A stretch of 6,550 bases of DNA. Origin: Candidatus Margulisiibacteriota bacterium (lineage in GTDB: Bacteria > Margulisbacteria > Termititenacia > Termititenacales > Termititenacaceae). This document shows, piece after piece, positions 1-6,146 of this stretch. Where the stretch lies: positions 1 through 6,550 of the forward strand of contig JAISEH010000042.1 in assembly GCA_031264205.1 (NCBI GenBank). The letters are read 5' to 3'. Under the pieces are notes generated by a model. The model was not told the origin of the DNA and ran no database searches. It saw only the letters and a program-made list of their open reading frames with translations. The position numbers and the translations under genes were made by a program. Each line of letters begins with the position of its first letter. The stretch's first letter is position 1.

Positions 1-1053
1 TTCTATATATACGACGACATATTTGCCCTTGCGCCGAAATTTCAGCAGCTCCGCGCGCAGCTCTTCCAGCACCGCCGCGTAAGAAACGCTGTTGGATAGA
101 TCGTTAATGCGGATCATGATCGCCGCGACGTTTTTGTCGTCGGCCGCCACGCGGATTTTTTGCAGCAAAACATCGAGGCCGAGATTGTTGCCGCCGAAAA
201 TCGAAGCGTCCGACTGACCGGAGATCAAATTGGCGTTCAGCTCCAGCAGCAAAATCTCTCTCTGCTGCACCACCGAATAATGGCGGACCTTGGGATACAG
301 CTCATTGCCAAGCTTGGCCGCCCAGCGGTAAATATACTCCTCGCCATCACGCTCCAGCGCGTATTCCCAGGTCAGATCGCCGAGGCCAAAACTAAACCCG
401 ACTGTTGGATTATTTTTGCTGTAACCGCCGCGCAAAGCAAAGCCCTCGGCCATTCGCCATTCCAGACCATAATGTTCGCCGCTGTCCGCCGAGAATAAAA
501 AATCACCCGGTTCATAAGCCAGCCCCAGCCGCGCCTGCGCGTCAGCGTCAAGCCCCTGTCTGGCGATATTTTGAATATTCATACCCAGACGCAGCTCCGG
601 CCAAAAATTAAACAGCAAGCCACCGTCCACAGTCCAGGCCGAGCCAACAGCTTCCGGCGTTTCACGCGCCAGACTGCGGTAAACCAAGCCATAATCAATG
701 CCGCTAGAAGTCTGCACACCATAACCGATAGACTGCGCGTCGACGAAATAAGAATCTCTGTCCACAAATCTGCGGCGGCCAAAAGCCACGTTGCCATACT
801 TGAGCGCCGCGTCAATTCCGGTGACGTATTTTAAATTGGACAAATCATCTTCGCTGTAAGTGAATTGCACGCCCGGGCGCGCCAGACCGGCGGGATTGTA
901 ATACAGAGCGGAAGTATCCGCGGCTGTGCCGGTAAACGCGCCACCCATGCCCAGCGCGCGCACTCCGGTATCGCGCCGCAAAATATCCAGCGTGGTGTCC
1001 GCTGTGGACACAGCCAGACAAAATAAAATTAACATCAAAAATTTTTGCATCAT
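1..1053 (-). CDS. Outer-membrane barrel (PorV/FadL-like) fused to SppA-type S49 peptidase, 3' end missing
   Basis: The frame is open from ATG 1053 (or the adjacent in-frame ATG at 1050) to the window edge: 350 codons from 1050, with no stop. Numbering from 1050, residues 1-17 are a signal peptide (MQKF, hydrophobic LMLILFCLAV, then STA|D as a plausible signal peptidase I site). Residues about 31-44 contain ALGMGGAFTGTAADTSALYY followed by NPAGLA, the N-terminal signature of PorV/PorQ/FadL-like outer-membrane barrels. To about residue 250 the chain shows alternating hydrophobic/polar strands rich in Gly, Tyr and Trp. From about residue 256 it changes: REILLLELNANLISG, a helix ending in AADDKNVAAIMIRIN, then ELRAELLKFRRKGKYVVVYI, which resembles the first crotonase-like half of tandem-domain SppA. 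The catalytic Lys and Ser would lie beyond the edge, so protease activity is unproven. The ATGA overlap with aspS suggests translational coupling. I infer an outer-membrane-anchored protein with its S49 part in the periplasm. Confidence 0.8.
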   Translation of the reverse strand, partial: MMQKFLMLILFCLAVSTADTTLDILRRDTGVRALGMGGAFTGTAADTSALYYNPAGLARPGVQFTYSEDDLSNLKYVTGIDAALKYGNVAFGRRRFVDRDSYFVDAQSIGYGVQTSSGIDYGLVYRSLARETPEAVGSAWTVDGGLLFNFWPELRLGMNIQNIARQGLDADAQARLGLAYEPGDFLFSADSGEHYGLEWRMAEGFALRGGYSKNNPTVGFSFGLGDLTWEYALERDGEEYIYRWAAKLGNELYPKVRHYSVVQQREILLLELNANLISGQSDASIFGGNNLGLDVLLQKIRVAADDKNVAAIMIRINDLSNSVSYAAVLEELRAELLKFRRKGKYVVVYIE

Positions 1054-2780
1054 TCGGCGGTTTTTAATCCTAATTCCTGCAATTGCTCAGGCGCGACAGC
1101 CGAGGGAGCTTCGGTCAGCAGACACTCCGCGGATTTTGTTTTGGGAAAAGCGATCACATCGCGGATCGACTCCGCACCAGCCAAAAGCATGACCAGCCGG
1201 TCCAGTCCGAGAGCCAGTCCGCCATGCGGCGGCGCGCCGTATTGAAAAGCGTCAAGCAAAAAACCGAATTTTTCCCGCGCTTCCACGGCGCTAATGCCCA
1301 GAGTTTCAAAAACTTTTTGCTGCTCCTCGGGCTTGTAAATACGCAGCGAGCCGCCGCCCAGCTCCACGCCATTGAGCACAATATCGTAAGCGGCCGCCAA
1401 AGTATTTTCATCGTAATTTTCATCCAGCGGCTTGGTAAAAGGGTGATGTGTGGACGTAAGCTTGCCTTCGGCATTGCGCTCGAACAAGGGAAATTTAACC
1501 ACCCAGCAAAATTTAAATTCCTGCGGATCATAAAGTTTAAGGTCTCTAGCGATGGCACAGCGCAGTTTGCCCAGAGCGTCATGCACGATCTTTTTGCTGT
1601 CCGCGACAAACAATAATATATCGCCGACCTCGCCCTGCAAACGCGCGATGATCGCGTCCAGCTGCTCCTTGCTGAAAAACTTGGCGATCGGCGAATTAAG
1701 CTCGTTCTGGCGGATCGTGATCCAGGCCAGACCTTTCGCGCCAAATTTGCTGGCAAAATCTTTATAGGCATCGAGCGCGCCGCGCGACAATTTGCCGTCA
1801 GCGTTTTTCACATTGATCGCCTTGACTATGCCGCCGCGGTCGACCACCTCTTTGAAAACTTTTAACTGGGACTGCGCCGCAATATCCGAAATATCGATCA
1901 GCTTCAGGTCAAAACGCAGGTCCGGCGCGTCCGTGCCGTAAAAATTAACCGCGTCAGCGTAAGTGATTTCCGATGTCTGGTCGGGATATTTTCGGCCGGT
2001 CAGCGGCAGGATTTGCGCCAGCAGTCCGTCAATCAGCTGTCTGATTTCTTTTTCGTCCGCAAAAGACATTTCTATATCGATCTGCGTGAATTCCGGCTGG
2101 CGGTCAGCCCGTAAATCCTCGTCGCGGAAACATTTGGCGATTTGAAAATATTTTTCGTAGCCGGAAACCATCAGCAATTGCTTGAATAATTGCGGCGACT
2201 GCGGCAGTGCGTAAAACTTGCCCGGTTTCACGCGGCTCGGCACCAAATAATCACGCGCGCCTTCCGGCGTGGATCTGGTCAGGAGCGGCGTCTCGATCTC
2301 CAAAAAATCCTGCGCGTACAGATACTCGCGCGCTACCCGTGTAATCTCCGAGCGCAAAATGAGATTGTTTTTCAGATTTTCGCGGCGCAGATCGATGTAG
2401 CGGTAACGCAGCTTGATCGACTCGTCCACATCCTGCTCGTCGCAAACCGAGATCGGCGGCGTCTTGGCCGTGTTCAAAATCGTCAGTGTTCGGCCTTCGA
2501 TTTCCACCTCGCCAGTCGGCATATTGGGATTGATATTTTCCGCGCTGCGGGCGATCACTTTGCCGGTCAGCAACACGACGTATTCCGAACGCAACTCGTC
2601 GGCCAGTTTGTGCAGTCGGGCGTCCAGCTCGGCGTTGAAAGTGACCTGCGCTATGCCGCTGCGGTCGCGCAAGTCCACAAAAATCACACCGCCGTGGTCG
2701 CGCCGTCTGTTGACCCAGCCGCGCAATTGTATTTCCTGACCGAGATCTGTTTTCCGCAAAGAGCCACATTTTCTCAACAT
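1050..2780 (-). CDS. aspS: Aspartate--tRNA(Asp/Asn) ligase, bacterial type, likely non-discriminating
   Basis: Cytoplasmic class IIb synthetase that charges tRNA with aspartate using ATP. The 576 aa are close to the roughly 590 aa of E. coli AspRS and look full length. An N-terminal OB-fold anticodon-binding domain (about 1-105) contains GWVNRRRDHGGVIF. The catalytic core carries motif 1 (ETPLLTRSTPEGARDYLVPS), the QSPQLFKQLLM segment, motif 2 FRDEDLRADRQPEFTQ (Arg at 219) and motif 3 GLALGLDRLVML (Arg at 528). The bacterial GAD insertion lies between motifs 2 and 3 (about 285-410). His29 aligns with E. coli Leu30 and with P. aeruginosa His31, the residue linked to acceptance of tRNA-Asn; if this holds, the enzyme also makes Asp-tRNA(Asn) for GatCAB. 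The start at 2780 is supported by AGGGGAG 7 nt upstream and by the usual N-terminus. It shares one base with the hisS stop (TAATG). The hisS-aspS pairing is common in bacteria. Confidence 0.97.
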   Translation of the reverse strand: MLRKCGSLRKTDLGQEIQLRGWVNRRRDHGGVIFVDLRDRSGIAQVTFNAELDARLHKLADELRSEYVVLLTGKVIARSAENINPNMPTGEVEIEGRTLTILNTAKTPPISVCDEQDVDESIKLRYRYIDLRRENLKNNLILRSEITRVAREYLYAQDFLEIETPLLTRSTPEGARDYLVPSRVKPGKFYALPQSPQLFKQLLMVSGYEKYFQIAKCFRDEDLRADRQPEFTQIDIEMSFADEKEIRQLIDGLLAQILPLTGRKYPDQTSEITYADAVNFYGTDAPDLRFDLKLIDISDIAAQSQLKVFKEVVDRGGIVKAINVKNADGKLSRGALDAYKDFASKFGAKGLAWITIRQNELNSPIAKFFSKEQLDAIIARLQGEVGDILLFVADSKKIVHDALGKLRCAIARDLKLYDPQEFKFCWVVKFPLFERNAEGKLTSTHHPFTKPLDENYDENTLAAAYDIVLNGVELGGGSLRIYKPEEQQKVFETLGISAVEAREKFGFLLDAFQYGAPPHGGLALGLDRLVMLLAGAESIRDVIAFPKTKSAECLLTEAPSAVAPEQLQELGLKTAE

Positions 2781-4060
2781 TATTTTTCTCCCCTATCCTG
2801 CTGGTAATTTTTTTGCAGCCGCGCCGTCAGATCCGCAAAAGCGACTTTTTCCTGCACGCCGGTCTGCATATTTTTGAGCTGGCCGCATTTTTCCAGCAGC
2901 TCATCATCGCCAAGTATATAAACATACGCCACACCGAGTTTGTTGGCGGATTTTAATTTCGCGCCCAAACCTTTGGCGGACACGTCGATCTCGGCCGGGA
3001 TGCCGCTGTGCCGCAACTTTTCGGCAAACACCGCCGCGCGGCCGCAGGCATTTTCGCCGAGCGGTGTCAGCAAAATATACGGCCGCGTTTCCGGCACGGT
3101 GATGTTTTGATTTTGCATGATCAGCACCGCGCGCTCGAGGCCAAAAGCAAAACCCACCGCCGGCAGAGCCGGGCCGCCGAGTTCCTGCACCAGATTGTCG
3201 TAGCGTCCGCCGCCGCACACCGCGTTTTGCGCGCCCAGCTGACCGGAGATCACTTCAAAAACCGTCTTGGTGTAATAATCCAGACCGCGCACCAAGCGCG
3301 GATTGACCTTGAATTTTATTTGCAAAATATTCAGATAATCCTGCACATCGTGAAAATGCGCTTTGCAGTCCGCGCACAGCACGCTGGAAATATCCGGCAG
3401 ACCGACAAAAAAATCATTGCACTTGGGATTTTTGCAGTCGAGTATGCGCAATGGATTGGTCTCAAAACGCTTGCGGCAATCCTCGCAGAGATTGTCGAGA
3501 TTGTTGCCGAGAAAAGACTTCAGCCTTTCCTTAATCACCGGCCGACAAATTTTGCAACCCACGCTGTTGATATGCACTTCCAAGTTTTTAAGTCCCAGCG
3601 CGGTAAAAAAATGCTGCGCCATCGCGATCACTTCCGTGTCTTGATAAGCGTTGCCGGCGCCCAAAACCTCGCAGCCGATCTGGTGAAACTGCCGGTAACG
3701 CCCGGCCTGCGGCCGCTCGTAGCGGAACATCGGCCCCTGATACCAGAGTTTGCTCAACGGCTCTTGATTGTGACGGCCGGATTCAAGATAAGCGCGCACG
3801 ACCGCCGCTGTGCCTTCGGGACGCAGCGTGAGATTGCGGCCTTTGCGGTCCTGAAAAGTGTACATTTCTTTTGAGATGATGTCGGTGTTCTCGCCGATGC
3901 CGCGCAAAAACAATTCCGTATGCTCAAAAACCGGCGTGCGGATTTCCCGAAAATTGTACAAAGCAAAAATTTCACGGGCTTTTTGCTCGACAAATTGCCA
4001 CAGGGTCGTTTCTTCCGGCAAAATATCGCGCGTGCCGCGCGGAACTGTATACTGGGTCAT
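2780..4060 (-). CDS. hisS: Histidine--tRNA ligase
   Basis: Cytoplasmic class IIa synthetase that charges tRNA-His with histidine. The 426 aa match the usual 420-430. The N-terminus MTQYTVPRGTRDILPEE is canonical and fixes the start at 4060. Motif 2 includes LRPEGTAAVVRA (residues 79-90) and YQGPMFRYERPQAGRYRQFH (107-126). The HisRS-specific HisA motif RGLDYYT is at 258-264 (Arg258 corresponds to E. coli Arg259). CGGGRYDNLVQELGG (282-296) and the motif 3 segment AVGFAFGLERAVLI (301-314) follow, then an HGTP-type anticodon-binding domain (about 325-426). The insertion domain carries four Cys pairs (169/172, 192/195, 209/214, 229/232), a pattern I recall from Bacillus/Thermus-like HisRS and possibly metal-binding; E. 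coli lacks it. The gene overlaps aspS by one base. No convincing Shine-Dalgarno precedes it, and a TATAAT sits 6 nt before the ATG. It may also be read through from the 157-aa gene 29 bp upstream. Confidence 0.97.
   Translation of the reverse strand: MTQYTVPRGTRDILPEETTLWQFVEQKAREIFALYNFREIRTPVFEHTELFLRGIGENTDIISKEMYTFQDRKGRNLTLRPEGTAAVVRAYLESGRHNQEPLSKLWYQGPMFRYERPQAGRYRQFHQIGCEVLGAGNAYQDTEVIAMAQHFFTALGLKNLEVHINSVGCKICRPVIKERLKSFLGNNLDNLCEDCRKRFETNPLRILDCKNPKCNDFFVGLPDISSVLCADCKAHFHDVQDYLNILQIKFKVNPRLVRGLDYYTKTVFEVISGQLGAQNAVCGGGRYDNLVQELGGPALPAVGFAFGLERAVLIMQNQNITVPETRPYILLTPLGENACGRAAVFAEKLRHSGIPAEIDVSAKGLGAKLKSANKLGVAYVYILGDDELLEKCGQLKNMQTGVQEKVAFADLTARLQKNYQQDRGEK
2788..2794 (-). promoter_or_regulatory. 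Ribosome binding site of aspS
   Basis: AGGGGAG lies 7 nt before the aspS ATG, inside the last codons of hisS. It fixes the aspS start and shows that this genome uses Shine-Dalgarno sites, which makes their absence before hisS and dnaB notable. Confidence 0.8.
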
Positions 4061-4066
4061 TGGGCG

Positions 4067-4072
4067 ATTATA
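4067..4072 (-). promoter_or_regulatory. Perfect -10 box (TATAAT) directly upstream of hisS
   Basis: TATAAT is followed by CGCCCA and then the hisS ATG at 4060. A start site 6-7 nt downstream of the box would fall on 4061/4060, giving an mRNA with no leader. No good -35 lies at 16-18 bp (the hexamer there is TCCTAA). An A-run sits just upstream. A chance match in AT-rich spacer is possible. Confidence 0.45.
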
Positions 4073-4089
4073 ACCTGATTTAGTTTTTT

Positions 4090-4563
4090 TTAGGAGTACA
4101 AAATATTCGGATTTTCGAGTGTGCGCACCGATATTTCGTCAATGTCTTTTTCCACGACTCTGGCGCTGACCGGCACTTCCTGCTCGCTGCCGCGGCTCAA
4201 ATGATGCGCCACCGCTTTTTTGGCTTCCGGCGATTCCGAATCGTAACGCTGCAATTCTGTTTTTAATTCGGGGTGCAGGGCGGACTCGCCGTCGTTGTTC
4301 TCAAAAATCCGTCCCAGCGACAGCGAAAATATGGCGTTTTCCACCATATCGCTTTCCGGTTTGACGCTCTGCCCCATCGATTCGCTCAAAGCCTCGGCAA
4401 TTTCTTTTTTGACCGCCTCGTGCGCCAGATGATATTTGCGGATCGCGGAGGTAATTTTTTTACTGCTTTTCTTTTCTTCTTTTTTCAGCAGACTCCAGAC
4501 CGCCGAGGCCTGCGCCGCTTCCGAGAAAATCCCGCTGCTGTTTTGATTAAAATTAACTGTCAT
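4090..4563 (-). CDS. Hypothetical protein, 157 aa, soluble, Lys/Glu/Ser-rich
   Basis: I do not recognise this protein. It has no signal peptide, membrane segment or cysteine, and a single Trp (residue 23). Residues 25-62 are strongly charged and probably helical, with a lysine-rich stretch (KKEEKKSSKKITSAIRK) followed by an amphipathic AHEAVKKEIAEALSES. A second helical stretch around 70-88 (SDMVENAIFSLSLGRIF) is more hydrophobic and could be an interaction surface. The C-terminal 50 residues are acidic and likely less ordered. Coding status is supported by GGGGGA at 4572-4567, just before the ATG, by an extended -10 promoter about 35 bp upstream, and by codon choice like its neighbours. The stop is 29 bp before hisS, so it may be the first gene of the synthetase operon. 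A structural, adaptor or regulatory role is possible but nothing in the sequence decides. Confidence 0.75.
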   Translation of the reverse strand: MTVNFNQNSSGIFSEAAQASAVWSLLKKEEKKSSKKITSAIRKYHLAHEAVKKEIAEALSESMGQSVKPESDMVENAIFSLSLGRIFENNDGESALHPELKTELQRYDSESPEAKKAVAHHLSRGSEQEVPVSARVVEKDIDEISVRTLENPNILYS

Positions 4564-4597
4564 AAATCCCCCGTGTAGAACAAACCAAATTACTTTT

Positions 4598-4606
4598 ATT
4601 ATACCA
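4598..4606 (-). promoter_or_regulatory. Extended -10 promoter for the leftward operon
   Basis: TGGTATAAT combines an extended -10 (TGn) with a perfect TATAAT. The -35 position (4626-4621, TGCCTT) is weak, as is usual for extended -10 promoters. Transcription would begin near 4591, leaving a leader of about 28 nt that includes the GGGGGA ribosome binding site. Confidence 0.6.
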
Positions 4607-4640
4607 CTTTTGGGGTGAAAAAGGCAGACGCGGTTTTGTA

Positions 4641-4664
4641 ATACCCAAAGTTAATCTTGGATAT
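4641..4664. repeat. Imperfect inverted repeat, possible operator
   Basis: The arms are ATA-C-CCAA and TTGG-A-TAT around an AGTTAATC centre: seven complementary pairs with one mismatch. It sits between the two divergent promoters, where an operator could act on both sides, but a match this short can arise by chance. Confidence 0.2.
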
Positions 4665-4681
4665 GTGTGTGCCCCCACCCA

Positions 4682-4710
4682 TTCACGAACGCTACCTCCC
4701 GCCCTAGAAT
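4682..4710 (+). promoter_or_regulatory. Candidate dnaB promoter, distal
   Basis: TTCACG (4682-4687, four of six matches to TTGACA), a 17-bp spacer, then TAGAAT (4705-4710, five of six). Transcription would begin near 4717 and give a leader of about 35 nt that still lacks a Shine-Dalgarno. Confidence 0.35.
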
Positions 4711-4711
4711 A

Positions 4712-4741
4712 TTGCCTAAAACCCCGTTTATCCTTTACAAT
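4712..4741 (+). promoter_or_regulatory. Candidate dnaB promoter, proximal, near-leaderless
   Basis: TTGCCT (4712-4717, four of six), an 18-bp spacer, then TACAAT (4736-4741, five of six). The start site would be near 4747-4749, leaving only about 3-5 nt before the dnaB ATG at 4752. Confidence 0.4.
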
Positions 4742-4751
4742 AGACGACCCT

Positions 4752-6146
4752 ATGCCGGAAGAAAGAGTCCCGCCGCAAAATCTCGAAGCCGAACAAAATC
4801 TGCTGGGCGCGCTGCTCATAGATCAGGACGCTGTGCTCAAAGTCATCGACCGCCTACAGCCAGAAAGCTTTTATCTGCCGGCGCATCAGAATATCTATCA
4901 GGCGGTACAGAGTTTGGCCGCGCAAAATAAAAAAATCGATCTGCTCACTGTCGCGGAAGAGCTGAAACAAAAGAACGCTTTGCCGGAAGGCGGCCGCGCT
5001 TATCTGGCTGATCTGGCCAACACAGTGGTCACACCGGCGCACGCCGGAGAGTACGCGGAAATAGTCGAGCGCAATTACGTGATGCGCAGCATCATCGAGG
5101 CCGGACACGGCATGGCTTCCGAAGCCTATCAGCCCGATGGCAATCCCGACGAGATCGTGGAGAGCGCGCAAAAAACGGTTTTTGAGCTGGCGCAGCGCAA
5201 TATCAAACAGGGCTTTCAGCATCTGCGCGTGCCTCTGGATATTGCCTATGATGATCTCACTCGCAAAAGCGCTAATCCCGAAGCCGGTGGTTTGCTGACC
5301 GGCTATGACGAACTGGATCAAATAACCGGCGGTCTGCAAAACGCCAATATGATCGTCATTGCCGCGCGGCCGTCCGTCGGCAAAACCGCGCTGGCTCTGA
5401 ACATCTCCGCCAATGTCGCTCTACGGCGCAATGTGCCGGTGGGAATTTTTTCGCTGGAAATGTCTCAGGAAGAGCTGGCGACCCGTCTGCTGACCACCGA
5501 CGCCAAGCTCAACGCTCACAGCATCAAAACCGGCAATCTATCCGCCGACGATCAGAAAAAATTGTCCCAATCTCTGGCCAATCTAAGCAACGCGCCGATC
5601 TATATCGACGATTCACCGAACACGATACTGCAGATCCAGACCAAAGCGCGCCGGCTCAAAATAGAAAAAGATATTCAACTCATCGTGGTCGATTTTTTGA
5701 CGCTGATCACTAGCACAGCCGGCCGGCAGGAAAGCCGTTATCTGGAGGTCTCCAACTGGGCGCGCGCGCTGAAAAATCTGGCCAAAGAATTAAATATTCC
5801 GGTCATTGTCATCGCGCAGCTCAATCGCGAAGTGGAAAAACACAGTTTTGGCTTCGGCAACTCCGGCGAAAATAAATCCAGCGGTCGCGGCTCGCGGCCG
5901 CCGAGAATGTCCGACCTGCGCGATTCCGGCGAGATCGAGCAGGTGGCCGATGTCGTCCTGCTGATCCACCGTCTGAGTTATCAGGATTACGACAACGCGA
6001 GCGATTCAGAAGACAACACGGTGCAGCTCATTGTTGCCAAAAACCGCAACGGTCCGACCGGCAAAGCCGAGCTGGTTTTCCTAAAAGCTTTTACGAGATT
6101 TGAACGCAAAGAAAGAATGAGTGTGCCGTTAGATGTGCAGATCTAG
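4752..6146 (+). CDS. dnaB: Replicative DNA helicase DnaB
   Basis: Hexameric ATP-dependent helicase that unwinds DNA at the replication fork. Start 4752 gives 464 aa (E. coli 471) and the standard N-terminus PPQNLEAEQNLLGALL shortly after Met. The longer frame from 4665 would add 29 unlike residues through promoter-like sequence, so I reject it. The N-terminal primase-interacting domain covers about 5-110, then a linker. The RecA-fold domain has Walker A ARPSVGKTA (Lys211), SLEMSQEEL (Glu236, the likely catalytic Glu), Walker B LIVVDFLTLI (Asp314), AQLNREVEKH, MSDLRDSGEIEQVADVVLLIHR and KNRNGPTGKAELVF (arginine-finger region). Two oddities: residues 365-380 form a Gly/Ser-rich insertion in the loop before RPPRMSDLRDSG, and the usual DYLQLM-type Walker B reads DFLTLI, with Thr at the customary Gln. 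No Shine-Dalgarno precedes the ATG. There is no intein. The last 14 bp overlap the next gene. Confidence 0.96.
   Translation: MPEERVPPQNLEAEQNLLGALLIDQDAVLKVIDRLQPESFYLPAHQNIYQAVQSLAAQNKKIDLLTVAEELKQKNALPEGGRAYLADLANTVVTPAHAGEYAEIVERNYVMRSIIEAGHGMASEAYQPDGNPDEIVESAQKTVFELAQRNIKQGFQHLRVPLDIAYDDLTRKSANPEAGGLLTGYDELDQITGGLQNANMIVIAARPSVGKTALALNISANVALRRNVPVGIFSLEMSQEELATRLLTTDAKLNAHSIKTGNLSADDQKKLSQSLANLSNAPIYIDDSPNTILQIQTKARRLKIEKDIQLIVVDFLTLITSTAGRQESRYLEVSNWARALKNLAKELNIPVIVIAQLNREVEKHSFGFGNSGENKSSGRGSRPPRMSDLRDSGEIEQVADVVLLIHRLSYQDYDNASDSEDNTVQLIVAKNRNGPTGKAELVFLKAFTRFERKERMSVPLDVQI

Larger units (their letters stand above)
4564..4751. other. Divergent intergenic region between the 157-aa gene and dnaB
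   Basis: This 188-bp stretch holds the leftward extended -10 promoter, two candidate rightward promoters for dnaB and a weak imperfect dyad (4641-4664). I see no terminator hairpin with a T-run, no tRNA, no small ORF with a ribosome binding site, and no convincing DnaA box. Confidence 0.6.

Noticed and set aside
160..834. Plus-strand reading frames opposite the barrel-SppA gene
   Set aside because: They are antisense shadows of a well-supported minus-strand frame and carry no recognisable motifs.
1000..1024. Lipobox around the cysteine in the barrel-SppA signal peptide (LILFC)
   Set aside because: Phe before Cys does not fit the lipobox consensus, and a normal signal peptidase I site follows it.
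2190..3874. Long plus-strand frames opposite aspS and hisS (205 and 288 aa)
   Set aside because: They overlap complete synthetase genes with intact motifs; their Arg/His/Ala-rich composition is typical of antisense frames.
4061..4089. Terminator between the 157-aa gene and hisS (A/T run)
   Set aside because: The A-run has no preceding GC-rich hairpin, so it is more likely promoter or spacer sequence.
4728..4740. Possible DnaA box upstream of dnaB (TTATCC...)
   Set aside because: It reads TTATCCTTT rather than TTATCCACA and is solitary, so there is no support for an origin.
4665..4751. Upstream in-frame start of dnaB adding 29 residues (MCAPTHS...)
   Set aside because: The added residues do not resemble DnaB, the family N-terminus fits Met at 4752, and the stretch contains promoter-like hexamers.
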